Source: Bog-756 sp036513075 (GTDB lineage Bacteria > Actinomycetota > Acidimicrobiia > Acidimicrobiales > RAAP-2). Taken from it: 64,000 nt of DNA. Location of the stretch: the NCBI GenBank assembly GCA_036513075.1, contig DATBZS010000070.1, positions 1-64,000 on the forward strand, written 5' to 3'. Below the pieces are notes generated by a model. That model made no database searches, was not told the origin of the DNA, and saw only the letters and a program-made list of their open reading frames with translations. Made by a program: the position numbers and the translations under genes. Positions within the stretch are counted from its first letter, which is position 1, and each line of letters starts with the position of its first letter. Of this stretch, positions 37,781 through 46,182 are shown one piece after another.

Positions 37781-39457
37781 ATGATCGAGCCAATCAACTT
37801 CCTCGGAGCCTTGCGTCATCGTTGGCGTCTGGTCGTCGTCCTGGCCGTCATCGGTGCCGTCATCGCGCTTGCTGTCCCCACGTCCATTTCGAAGCACCCG
37901 AAGACGCTCCTCAAGTGGGAGACCTGGTCGACGGTCGGGGCCCCGGCGTCGAGCGGCCTCATCACGGGGACGGTTTCCAACGCGCAGATCCTCTTCTACG
38001 CGAATACCTTTCCGGTCAAGCTCGCCGCTGTCTCCGACATCCGCCTGAAGGGCAACGCGTTCATCTACGCCAACGGCATGTTCGGCACTACCGTCGCCGC
38101 CGCGGGTGCATACCCCACCGCAGGCAGCTCGACGGCCACGACAACGACCAAGAAGTCCGCCGCCGGTGGCAACGTCACGCTCTACGCGACGGCGCCTACT
38201 CCGCAGCTGGCCGCCGATCTCGTCAACGCGTACTCCAGGGAGCTCGGCAACACCCTCGAGTCCATAGTTGCGGCACACGCAGCTTCCTCGGTCAGAGGGA
38301 ATTCGGCGACTGCCACCAATGGTTCACCCTTCGCCGCAACCTCAACGGGCTATCAGGTGATCTTCCCGGGAACCCCGGAGCTGGCCCGTCGGATCAATGT
38401 CGTCCATCTAAACACCTTCGACAGTCACAAGGTGCGACTCCTGATCGGCCTCGTCGTTGGGGTGCTGCTGGCTCTTATCGTCATCCTGGCGAGCGAGGTC
38501 CTCAACAAGTCGATCCGCCGCACCGGACGCGCCGCGCACCACTTCAAGTTCCCGGTGATCGCTGACATCCCCGAGACGTACCCACCTGACGCCGGCGTGG
38601 TCGACGTGATCGACCGACCGACGTCACCGGCATCCGAGGCCTACCGCAAGCTCCGTATGTCGGTGCTGTTCGAGTCCATGGCGTCCGACGCGGCGCCCAC
38701 AGGCGCCGGGGGCGATGCCTTTGCCGATCTGTTTGGTGTGAGTGCTGCACAGGGCGAGGCCTACAAGGTGCCCGAGCCCGGGTCGCGCAATGTACTGATG
38801 ATCTCCTCGACGGTGGACGAGCCGTCGCGGACCAACGTCGTGGCCAACCTGGCCGCCACCTACGCCGAGGCCAACGAAAACGTGATCGTGGTCAGCACGG
38901 GTGACCTCGAAGTCGGAACCACCTTCCCGGATGAGAGTGTCCAGTCCGGCCCCGTCACTCCGGCCGACATTGAGCGGTGGATCACCCCGGCCGGACCGGA
39001 ACACGTGTCGACGTTGTCGATGCGCCATTTCATGCGCAACAGCGGCCAGCTGGTGTCACGCTCGAAGGACGTGCTCGACGCCGCCCGCCAAGTCGCCTCC
39101 GTCGTCATCGTCGAGACCCCGGCCTTCCTCCGCTACCACCATGGTGAGGCGTTGGTGCATTCGGTCGATGCCGTGATCGTCGTCGTCGAGAATGGCGTGA
39201 CCGAGGTCCCCGACGCCCAGGACATGGGCGACATCCTGCGTCGCCTGGGCGCGCCGGTGCTCGGCGTGGTGTTCACGGGCGAGGAGCTGTCGAAGAACCA
39301 GAAGCGGGTGCTCGGCGAGGGAATGGCCGCTTCGGGACGCACGGGCAAGGTGCAGACACCGGACGCCGACGACGCGGTCGAGGAGACCGGATCGGGTGAC
39401 GACGCCGGAACAGGTGGCGACGTGGACGTGCCGGCTCCCGAACTCCACCCGTCCTGA
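37781..39457 (+). CDS. Wzz-like chain-length protein fused to a degenerate tyrosine-kinase-type domain
   Basis: 558 residues. Membrane helices near 16-33 and 218-240 flank an extracytoplasmic domain, the Wzz arrangement. After TM2 comes TSPASEAYRKLRMSVLF, a strong hallmark of bacterial tyrosine kinases and CpsD/CapB proteins. The ATPase that follows has lost its P-loop: STVDEPSRT at 343-351 replaces the GxxGxGKT pattern, and VIVVSTGDLE at 368-377 replaces the Walker A' acidic strand. The C-terminal tail is acidic rather than tyrosine-rich. It probably acts in polymer length control without kinase activity. Confidence 0.8.
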   Translation: MIEPINFLGALRHRWRLVVVLAVIGAVIALAVPTSISKHPKTLLKWETWSTVGAPASSGLITGTVSNAQILFYANTFPVKLAAVSDIRLKGNAFIYANGMFGTTVAAAGAYPTAGSSTATTTTKKSAAGGNVTLYATAPTPQLAADLVNAYSRELGNTLESIVAAHAASSVRGNSATATNGSPFAATSTGYQVIFPGTPELARRINVVHLNTFDSHKVRLLIGLVVGVLLALIVILASEVLNKSIRRTGRAAHHFKFPVIADIPETYPPDAGVVDVIDRPTSPASEAYRKLRMSVLFESMASDAAPTGAGGDAFADLFGVSAAQGEAYKVPEPGSRNVLMISSTVDEPSRTNVVANLAATYAEANENVIVVSTGDLEVGTTFPDESVQSGPVTPADIERWITPAGPEHVSTLSMRHFMRNSGQLVSRSKDVLDAARQVASVVIVETPAFLRYHHGEALVHSVDAVIVVVENGVTEVPDAQDMGDILRRLGAPVLGVVFTGEELSKNQKRVLGEGMAASGRTGKVQTPDADDAVEETGSGDDAGTGGDVDVPAPELHPS

Positions 39458-39487
39458 TCCGCACGACCGAGCCGTAGGGCCTACGCC

Positions 39488-40963
39488 ATGCTCTTCGCCA
39501 CCCAGCTCGGATCCAATCCCCTGGGGGTCATCATCGTGGCGGGCGTCATTTACGCCTTGTCCCGACCGATCATCCGGTGGGTGGTGGAGAAGGAGCAGAA
39601 CCCCTGGCTGCTCCGGATCCTGATGTGGAGCCTCATCCTCCATCTGCTTGCCGCCCCGGCCCAGGTCTTCGTAGTCGACCACCTCTACCACGGCATCGCC
39701 GACTGGACCCGGTACGACTCCCAGGGCTCGATCCTCGCCCCGAACTTCCGGTCGTTCAACTTCACATTGGCCGGATCCAATGTGCGCGGCATCGTCAACG
39801 ACGGCTCCTTGAGCATCGTCGCGGGTGTCGTGATGGCCGTGGTCGGCGTCAACCAGTTGGCCGCCTTCCTCGTCTTTTCCTGGATGTCGTGGCTCGGGAC
39901 CATCCTGTTCTACCGGGCGTTTACCGTTACCTTCCCGGGGAAGTTCCAGGGCCACAAGCGCTACGCCTACCTCGTCTTCTTCTTGCCTTCGACGATCTTC
40001 TGGACCGCCGACGTCAGCAAGGAGGCGGTCATGATGGTCAGCCTCGGCCTCGTGGCCTACGGCTGCGCCAAGGTGCTGGTGCGCGCCCCAGGTGGGTTTC
40101 GCCTCGTCACGGTCGGCGCGGCCGCCGGGTACTTCATCCGACCGAATGAGCTGGTCGTCGTCCTGGCCGGGTTTGCGGTGGCACTGATGGTCCGTCCGGC
40201 CGGTGACGGGGTGAAGTTCGCCACGATCAAGAGGATCGGCGGGTTGGTGTTCATGGTGTTCCTGCTCGCCTCGTCGATCTACGTGACGTTGCACTACCTC
40301 AGACTCAGCAGTGGAGGTTCGACCTCCTCGCTGACGACCGCCAACGCGAGCAATGCGGTCTACGGCGGTTCGGGAGGAGTCGCCTATTCGTCGAGTCCGC
40401 TCCGCTGGCCCATCGACTTCTACACCGTCTTGTTCGACCCGCTGCCCTTCAATGCCCACGGTTCCGGCGAGTATGCCGCCGCCGTCGAGAACCTGGTGAT
40501 CCTCGGCGTCTTCGTCGCCTCGTACCGGCAGCTCCGGATCCTTCCGCGGACGATGTTCGCCCGCCCGTACGTCATGATGTGCGTCGTCTACAGCATCCTG
40601 TTCGTCTATGCATTTGCCGCACTGGGCAATCTCGGCCTCATCTACCGTGAGCGGGTGATGCTCCTGCCCTTCCTGATGGTGCCGTTGGCCATCCCCCGTA
40701 CGCCGAAGGGCCGGCCGAAGATGCTCGAGTGGGAGTACCGGCGCAGGGACCGCCCGAAGTTCCGGGCGGCGATGCTGCAGCACGATCGCACGGTCCGCTC
40801 GATGCGGATGGCCCTCGCCGATCCCAAGCGGCGGCGCCCGCTTCCGGTGGCCGATGTCGCGCCGACGGCCGATTCGGATCGTTCCGCTGACGGTCGGCCT
40901 GCGGTCGATGTGCTTGACGGGGGCCAGCACCCCACGCCGCCACCCTCGTCAGGGAGTCCGTAG
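39488..40963 (+). CDS. Polytopic membrane protein, possible polysaccharide polymerase
   Basis: 491 residues with about ten hydrophobic segments (for example VIIVAGVIYALSRPI, SIVAGVVMAVVGVNQLAAF, LVFMVFLLASSIYVTL) and a long hydrophilic C-terminal tail after about residue 405, rich in Arg then Pro/Ser/Asp. A Wzy-like role is suggested by position directly after the Wzz-like gene, and by EAVMMVSLGLVAYG and YRERVMLLPFLMVPL segments as in O-antigen polymerase-like proteins, but no diagnostic motif is certain. Confidence 0.6.
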   Translation: MLFATQLGSNPLGVIIVAGVIYALSRPIIRWVVEKEQNPWLLRILMWSLILHLLAAPAQVFVVDHLYHGIADWTRYDSQGSILAPNFRSFNFTLAGSNVRGIVNDGSLSIVAGVVMAVVGVNQLAAFLVFSWMSWLGTILFYRAFTVTFPGKFQGHKRYAYLVFFLPSTIFWTADVSKEAVMMVSLGLVAYGCAKVLVRAPGGFRLVTVGAAAGYFIRPNELVVVLAGFAVALMVRPAGDGVKFATIKRIGGLVFMVFLLASSIYVTLHYLRLSSGGSTSSLTTANASNAVYGGSGGVAYSSSPLRWPIDFYTVLFDPLPFNAHGSGEYAAAVENLVILGVFVASYRQLRILPRTMFARPYVMMCVVYSILFVYAFAALGNLGLIYRERVMLLPFLMVPLAIPRTPKGRPKMLEWEYRRRDRPKFRAAMLQHDRTVRSMRMALADPKRRRPLPVADVAPTADSDRSADGRPAVDVLDGGQHPTPPPSSGSP

Positions 40964-40970
40964 CAAGGCC

Positions 40971-41002
40971 GTCCGGGCGTCCGGGCGTCAGGGCGTCAGG
41001 TC
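40971..41002. repeat. Short tandem repeat, four 8-base units
   Basis: Units GTCCGGGC, GTCCGGGC, GTCAGGGC and GTCAGGTC run in tandem between, and just into, the ends of two convergent genes. Probably replication slippage, with no evident function. Confidence 0.6.
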
Positions 41003-42120
41003 GGTTCGACCGCGCCGGCCGGAAGTAGCGGGGTCAGCAGGCGCAGCCACGCGGCGCCCACCGCCGTGATGCTGAACCGCTCGACGCACCGCGCCCGCGC
41101 CGCCTCACCCATGGAGTGGCGTAGCTCGACGTCCTCCACCAGACGGGCCAGTGCCGAGACCATGCCATCGAAGTCCTCCACGCCCAGTACGAATCCGGTC
41201 GTGCCGTCCTCGACGACCGAGCGCACACCGGGCACGTCGGTGGCGACGATCGGGAGCGCGGACAGGCCACCTTCGATGAGGACACCGGGCATGCCTTCGC
41301 CCTGGGGTCTGCTGGGGAAGACCATGACATCGGACCGACCCAGCAGCTCGGCCACGTCGGACCGGGAGCCGAGCATCTCGATCCCCGCCTCTCGGGCCAG
41401 CGGCTCCACCGTCGGACGGAGCACTCCGTCGCCGATCAGGATGGCTCGAAACGCCAGTCCTTGGGCACGCAGCGCGGCTACTGCCTCGACGAACCTGGTC
41501 GGTCGCTTTCCCTCGGTCAGGGCGCCGACGAACGCGATCACCGGGAGACCGTCAGGGGCGTCCCGCGGGCGAGGACGAAAGACCTCCGGGTCCCGGCCGT
41601 TGGGCGTCATAGTGACCTTGGCCGCCGGTACGCGGAAGAGCTGCTGGCATTCGATGGCCACCTCGTCCCCTTCGGCGGCGATCGCGTCGACCCTCCGCAG
41701 GAGCTGCCTCCAGAGCTCGAGTTGCGGACGGGACGTCGATGTCGCCCCGTAGGTTCCGATGGCGTAGTACGCCAGCGGTCGGCGCCGGCCGACGAGCGCC
41801 GGCACCAGGTACTTCAGCGGTTCGCCTCCGTGGGCGACCACAAGGGCCGGGTCCAGTGCCGACAGTGCCTTGCGCAGGTGGGGGAGCACGCGCGGGTTGT
41901 AGCCGACGCCTGCCTGCCCCCGGTCGGCGATTCCGAGCGACAGATCGAGGTCGACCTCGGCGGGGCCGTCGAAGATGCAGAGCACGCGATGGGCCCGGAC
42001 GCCGGGCTGGTCGAGTTCGTCCGCCAGTGCCCGAGCCTCGCGCTGGGCGCCCCTCGCCAGTGGTGTGGGGATCACATGGAGCACCAACGGCTCGTCCACG
42101 GCATCCCACTGGTCGGTCAT
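40996..42120 (-). CDS. Glycosyltransferase family 4
   Basis: 374 residues of GT-B fold. VLHVIPTPLARGAQREARALADEL opens the acceptor domain. VIAFVGALTEGKRPTRFVEA is the donor-domain entry and the ExxxxxxxE-like segment GEGMPGVLIEGG binds the nucleotide sugar. Donor and acceptor are unknown. It is leftward and the next gene upstream (42252) also encodes a GT4 enzyme. Confidence 0.88.
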   Translation of the reverse strand: MTDQWDAVDEPLVLHVIPTPLARGAQREARALADELDQPGVRAHRVLCIFDGPAEVDLDLSLGIADRGQAGVGYNPRVLPHLRKALSALDPALVVAHGGEPLKYLVPALVGRRRPLAYYAIGTYGATSTSRPQLELWRQLLRRVDAIAAEGDEVAIECQQLFRVPAAKVTMTPNGRDPEVFRPRPRDAPDGLPVIAFVGALTEGKRPTRFVEAVAALRAQGLAFRAILIGDGVLRPTVEPLAREAGIEMLGSRSDVAELLGRSDVMVFPSRPQGEGMPGVLIEGGLSALPIVATDVPGVRSVVEDGTTGFVLGVEDFDGMVSALARLVEDVELRHSMGEAARARCVERFSITAVGAAWLRLLTPLLPAGAVEPT

Positions 42121-42251
42121 GCCGGCCCCCTACGGTGCCGGCCCCTCCGGCAGGAAGTCGATGGTAGCAGCGGGATCGCGGGAACCCCGGGTCCGGCGGT
42201 ACGACGCCGTCCTCCGGGTGGTCCGTGGGCGGGCGTTGCCTCGGGTCACTG

Positions 42252-43499
42252 TCATCGCCGGACCGGCGCCACTTCCCGGTAGATGGATTCGATGGTTCGA
42301 CTGGCTCTGGCTACGTCGAACATGGCGCTGCGCTGCTTCGCGCCCGTCCCGAGTCGGGTGCGAAGGTCGGGATCGGCGATGACCCGGGACAAGGCATCGG
42401 CGAGGGCCAGCGGGTCACCAGGTGGGACGACGAGCCCGTCGACCCCGTCGGTCAGCACCTCGGGGACCCCGCCGACCGCCGTCGCCACGATCGGCAGGCC
42501 CACGCTCGTGGCCTCCATCAGGACGACGGGGAGGCCCTCCTGACGGGAGGCGAGGACGAAGACGTCGGCACCGGCGAGGATCCGCAGCACGTCATCCCGT
42601 TGCCCGGCGAACAGCAGCCGATCGCCGAGGTGGAGCCGGGCATGACGCGCCGCCATCTCCTCTTCCAGCTCACCCCGGCCCACGGCGACCACCTTCACCG
42701 GCAGGTGGCGGTCAGCCAGGATCTCGGTGGCGTCGAGCAGTACGTCATAGCCCTTTTCCGGTCGGAGGTTGGCCACCGAGACCACGAGGACGTCGTCGCC
42801 TACGACGCCGAACTCCCGGCGCACCTCGTCCCGAATCTCCTGGCGCCGGGCGAGGAGGGTATCGGCTTGCGACAGGTCCACGCCGTGGACGAGCACCCGC
42901 GCCCGACCCCGGATCGACCGCGGCAACGACTCGAGCGCCGCGTCGGAGACCACGATCATGGCCTGGTCCAGCCCGATCGTGGCCCGGTTCAGTGCCTTGA
43001 CGACGATCGCCATCTTGTTCCACAGGCTGTGGTCGGTATAGACGATCGCCGGGCGTGCGGAGGGGGGGATCGAGGCGACGACCAGGCGGCCCAGCGAGGC
43101 CGTGTACGGAAGGTGGAAGTGGACGACGTCGAACTGCCCGTCGGCCAGGAGTCGACGCAACCTCGCCATCCATCGCAGGTCGCCATTGCTACTGGCGCCC
43201 AACGAGTGGACCGGGGTGCCGCGGGCTTCGATCAGCGGCACCATGCCGTCCTCCGCATCCAGGACGTACGCGACTTCGTAGTCGAACGCCTCATGGTCGC
43301 CGGTGGAGACGGTGTCAGTCAGCAGCCGTTCCGCGCCGCCGAACCCCAGGCATTTGATGACCACGAGAATGCGGAGCCGCGACTGACCGGGACGCCCCCC
43401 TGGTGACCCCGAATCCACCGTCACAACCTCCCCCTGGACTCCACGCTCCGCGCCGGCTCCCCCGACGGTGTCCGCCACCGTCCCGGCAGACGACCGCAA
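42252..43499 (-). CDS. Glycosyltransferase family 4
   Basis: 415 residues. After a 40-residue Gly/Ser-rich start comes LRILVVIKCLGFGGAERLLTDTV, a classic GT4 N-terminus. VVSVANLRPEKGYDVLLDA and the retaining-enzyme motif RQEGLPVVLMEATSVGLP are intact. The real start may be downstream of 43499 because the first 40 residues are not family-like. It forms part of a leftward group of GT, methyltransferase and deacetylase genes. Confidence 0.88.
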   Translation of the reverse strand: MRSSAGTVADTVGGAGAERGVQGEVVTVDSGSPGGRPGQSRLRILVVIKCLGFGGAERLLTDTVSTGDHEAFDYEVAYVLDAEDGMVPLIEARGTPVHSLGASSNGDLRWMARLRRLLADGQFDVVHFHLPYTASLGRLVVASIPPSARPAIVYTDHSLWNKMAIVVKALNRATIGLDQAMIVVSDAALESLPRSIRGRARVLVHGVDLSQADTLLARRQEIRDEVRREFGVVGDDVLVVSVANLRPEKGYDVLLDATEILADRHLPVKVVAVGRGELEEEMAARHARLHLGDRLLFAGQRDDVLRILAGADVFVLASRQEGLPVVLMEATSVGLPIVATAVGGVPEVLTDGVDGLVVPPGDPLALADALSRVIADPDLRTRLGTGAKQRSAMFDVARASRTIESIYREVAPVRR

Positions 43500-43517
43500 T
43501 GTGCCACCCCCGGACGA

Positions 43518-44162
43518 TCAGGCGGTCGAGCGAGAGTCAGGCGTCACCCGGGTGAAGTGGACGACGGCACCGGCCTTGCCGAGCGGCGTGATCCGCTCAA
43601 CGCGAAGTCCCGATGCGCCAGCCAGGGCGTCGAAGCCTGTCGACGGATACCCGTGGACACCAACGCCGCGCATGCCGTACCGGACCTTGCGGAGATTGGT
43701 CCGCAGTCCCGGGTAGGGAAACGACGCGACGACGTTCGGTGCGGAGCGCCCCATACGGACGAGGAGCTTTTCCGGTTCACCGACGTAGTCGAACACGCCG
43801 AGCGCAATGGCGACATCGTAGGTGTCGACCTCGGTGATGTCTTCCCACCCCCGCTGCTCGACGTCCACCATTCCGGGATGGGCTGCCGCCCCCTCCTTGG
43901 CCAGTGCGACCATCGCTTCGGCCGGGTCGATCCCGGTGACGTGGACCCCTGCCTCGGCCAGTGGTGCGAAGAGCGGGCCGCTTCCACACCCCACGTCGAG
44001 CACCCGGGTGGCCGACAACCCGGCGACGGTGTCCACGGCGATCCGCAAGCGGTCGAAGAGCGGACCTCGACCGAGTGCACGAGAGACCGGTTCGCTGGAG
44101 TAGAAGGACGAGAACCGCCCGGCCCGCTGGTGGAAGTACGTCTTGAAGTCTCCGTCAGACAT
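43518..44162 (-). CDS. Class I SAM-dependent methyltransferase
   Basis: 214 residues from ATG 44162 (MSDGDFKTYFHQRAGRFSSFY). Motif I is RVLDVGCGSGPLFAPLAEAG and motif II is HVTGIDPAEAMV; VDTYDVAIALGVFDYV marks motif IV. An upstream in-frame start would extend into the deacetylase gene and is rejected. It overlaps the deacetylase by eight bases. Likely methylates the glycan or its lipid/sugar precursor. Confidence 0.85.
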   Translation of the reverse strand: MSDGDFKTYFHQRAGRFSSFYSSEPVSRALGRGPLFDRLRIAVDTVAGLSATRVLDVGCGSGPLFAPLAEAGVHVTGIDPAEAMVALAKEGAAAHPGMVDVEQRGWEDITEVDTYDVAIALGVFDYVGEPEKLLVRMGRSAPNVVASFPYPGLRTNLRKVRYGMRGVGVHGYPSTGFDALAGASGLRVERITPLGKAGAVVHFTRVTPDSRSTA

Positions 44163-44898
44163 CTGCACACGCCTTGCTGCCGTATCGGCTGAGAAGTTGC
44201 GAGAACAAGCCTGCGACCCGGCCCCGCCCCAGCAACTGCTTGGCTGCGGCGAGCGATCGGATGCTGGCCGTACCCGGGAGGGTCGCTCCGAAATCGTAGG
44301 AATGGTAGTAGAGCACGGCCGGTCCTTCAGCCGCATCGACGGCCGATGAGATCGTCCGATACGGAAGCAGGCGCTGGTAGCTGCCGCCGCCCATCGGGAT
44401 TCGGTGTCGGATCAGCACCGGTAGCTCCCGCACCGGCGACCGGGCACCAAGAAAGCTCGCATCCGACACGTAGGAATAACCTGCTTCAGCCACCAGATCG
44501 CGGTACCGGGCCAGTTCCATCGATGCGGGAACGTCGAACCGGGGCGATCGGAAGCCGTGGACCGGTCGCTGCAGGGTGTCCTCGACCATCTGTTTTCCTC
44601 GTCGGAGCCAGTCGACCAGTGTCCGCGGGTCCTCGGGGAGTCGCCCGTGGTCCGGACCGTGGATGGCGATCTCGTGACCGCGATCGGCCAGTTCGGTGAG
44701 TTCGGCGGCGACGGTCGGCAGGTAATTGCCCACGACGAAGAGCGTCACCCGTCGATCGTCACCAGACGTGTCGAGCAGCGAGGCCAGCCCGTCGAGGCCG
44801 CTGCGCGCTCCGTCGGGACGGGGGATCGGCTCGCCGAGCACCGCCATTCCGTCATACCAGTCCTCGACGTCGACGGTGAGACAGACGGGGGGCGTCAC
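44155..44898 (-). CDS. Polysaccharide deacetylase family protein
   Basis: 247 residues from GTG 44898, overlapping the stop of the GT gene behind it (GTGA). VCLTVDVEDWYDG contains the catalytic Asp-Asp type motif 1 of the NodB fold, HEIAIHGPDHGRL is motif 2 (metal-binding His), and GFRSPRFDVP is motif 3. VLYYHSYDFG is near the C-terminus. The layout resembles PEP-CTERM/exopolysaccharide-associated deacetylases. It could N-deacetylate a HexNAc of the polymer, generating free amines. Confidence 0.87.
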   Translation of the reverse strand: MTPPVCLTVDVEDWYDGMAVLGEPIPRPDGARSGLDGLASLLDTSGDDRRVTLFVVGNYLPTVAAELTELADRGHEIAIHGPDHGRLPEDPRTLVDWLRRGKQMVEDTLQRPVHGFRSPRFDVPASMELARYRDLVAEAGYSYVSDASFLGARSPVRELPVLIRHRIPMGGGSYQRLLPYRTISSAVDAAEGPAVLYYHSYDFGATLPGTASIRSLAAAKQLLGRGRVAGLFSQLLSRYGSKACADV

Positions 44899-46067
44899 GC
44901 GGCGTCCTTGGTCCCGACGGGCGACGCCGAAACCAGCGGTGTTATCGCCGAGTACACCTCGGTCAGTCGATCGACCACGAGGTCCTCCGAGAAGCGGGAG
45001 ACCACCCACTGCTGGCAGGCCGCTCCGAGCACTGCCCTCCGGTCCGGGTCCTCGAGCAGCGAACGGACCAGCTCGGTAAGCGCAGCAACGTCACCTCGGG
45101 GGACCACGAGACCCAGCGATGGGTCGAGTACTTCGCGGACGCCGCGAATGTCGTAGGCGACCACGGGGCGTCCCATGACCGCCGCTTCCATCACCACACG
45201 GGGGATCCCCTCGCGATACGACGGAAGTACCACGAGGTCGGCCGATGCCAGATATGGGCGCACGTCGTCGACACCGCCCACGAACGAGACCGTGCCCGAC
45301 GCCGAAGCGCGGCCCACCGCCTCCTCGGAAAGCGCGTCGCTCTGGTCGTGTTCGAACGGACCGACGTGGACGAAGTCGGCCTGCCCGGACAGTGCCACAG
45401 CGATATCCAGGAAGTCCTGGCAGCCCTTTTCAAGTACGAGTCGACTGACCATCATGACGATCGGGCGCTCCGATCCGATGGCTGGCTCCACCGGCGATTC
45501 GAAGTGGGAAAGCACGATGCCATTGCCCAGGTACCCGAGCTTCCGTTCGGGACAGATCCGGACGCGGGGTAGCACCTGCTCGTCCTCGTGGCTCTGGACG
45601 AGCACACGATCCGCCCAGGAGCAGCACCAGCGCTCGAAGCACCACCCGAGCACGTTGGCCAGTCGGCCGTTGTCCCGGAAGTACAGGGCGCCATGGATGG
45701 TGTAGATGGCCGGAGTCCCGGCCAGTCGGGCCGCGGGCAGTCCGAGGAAGGAAGCCTTGGGCGTGTGGGTCTGTGCGAAGTCGAACTTCTGGCGGCGGAA
45801 GTACTTCCACAGGCGCACGAACGAGGTGAAGTCGGACAACGCGAATTCGCGGCGAATGGGGATCACCTCGACCGTGACACCGGCCGGAGGGTCGTCGTAG
45901 GCGTCGCCGCTGACCACGGTCCAGTCCACGTCGTCGAGGGCCCGCATCTGATTGGCGAGCAGGACCCGGGCGGTCAATGAGGTGGTAACTACACGGCACC
46001 CGACGCGCCTGGTCACCCGGTTCTGGGGTGCGACATGTGACGTCGGTTCCATCGCCCCCCTGTTCAT
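44895..46067 (-). CDS. Glycosyltransferase family 4
   Basis: 390 residues. TQTHTPKASFLGLPAARLAGTPAIYTIHG-type sequence near residues 100-125 is characteristic of capsule and O-antigen GT4 enzymes. PIVMMVSRLVLEKGCQDFLDIA begins the donor domain and YREGIPRVVMEAAVMGRPVVA holds the E..E motif. It heads the leftward deacetylase-methyltransferase-GT run, with a promoter-like sequence about 75 bases upstream. Confidence 0.9.
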   Translation of the reverse strand: MNRGAMEPTSHVAPQNRVTRRVGCRVVTTSLTARVLLANQMRALDDVDWTVVSGDAYDDPPAGVTVEVIPIRREFALSDFTSFVRLWKYFRRQKFDFAQTHTPKASFLGLPAARLAGTPAIYTIHGALYFRDNGRLANVLGWCFERWCCSWADRVLVQSHEDEQVLPRVRICPERKLGYLGNGIVLSHFESPVEPAIGSERPIVMMVSRLVLEKGCQDFLDIAVALSGQADFVHVGPFEHDQSDALSEEAVGRASASGTVSFVGGVDDVRPYLASADLVVLPSYREGIPRVVMEAAVMGRPVVAYDIRGVREVLDPSLGLVVPRGDVAALTELVRSLLEDPDRRAVLGAACQQWVVSRFSEDLVVDRLTEVYSAITPLVSASPVGTKDAA

Positions 46068-46138
46068 CGACGGAAGCCACCGGCGGGGCGCCCACGCTCG
46101 CGGCTGTGGTGCAACGGCCCTCGGGTTGCCAATGTTGC

Positions 46139-46168
46139 AGAGTACCGTGAGGCCCCGCGCAGCGGCAA
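46139..46168 (-). promoter_or_regulatory. Putative leftward promoter upstream of the GT4 gene
   Basis: On the minus strand, TTGCCG (46163-46168) and TACTCT (46139-46144) are spaced 18 bases apart in the 115-base gap before the GT4 gene at 44895. The -10 hexamer is identical to the one proposed for the repeat protein at 12238. Not tested. Confidence 0.35.
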
Positions 46169-46182
46169 TAGGTGTTCCCGAC

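Noticed and set aside
40971..41002. 8-base tandem repeats as a phase-variation switch
   Set aside because: They sit at the convergent 3' ends of two genes rather than at a start or promoter, so slippage would have little regulatory effect.
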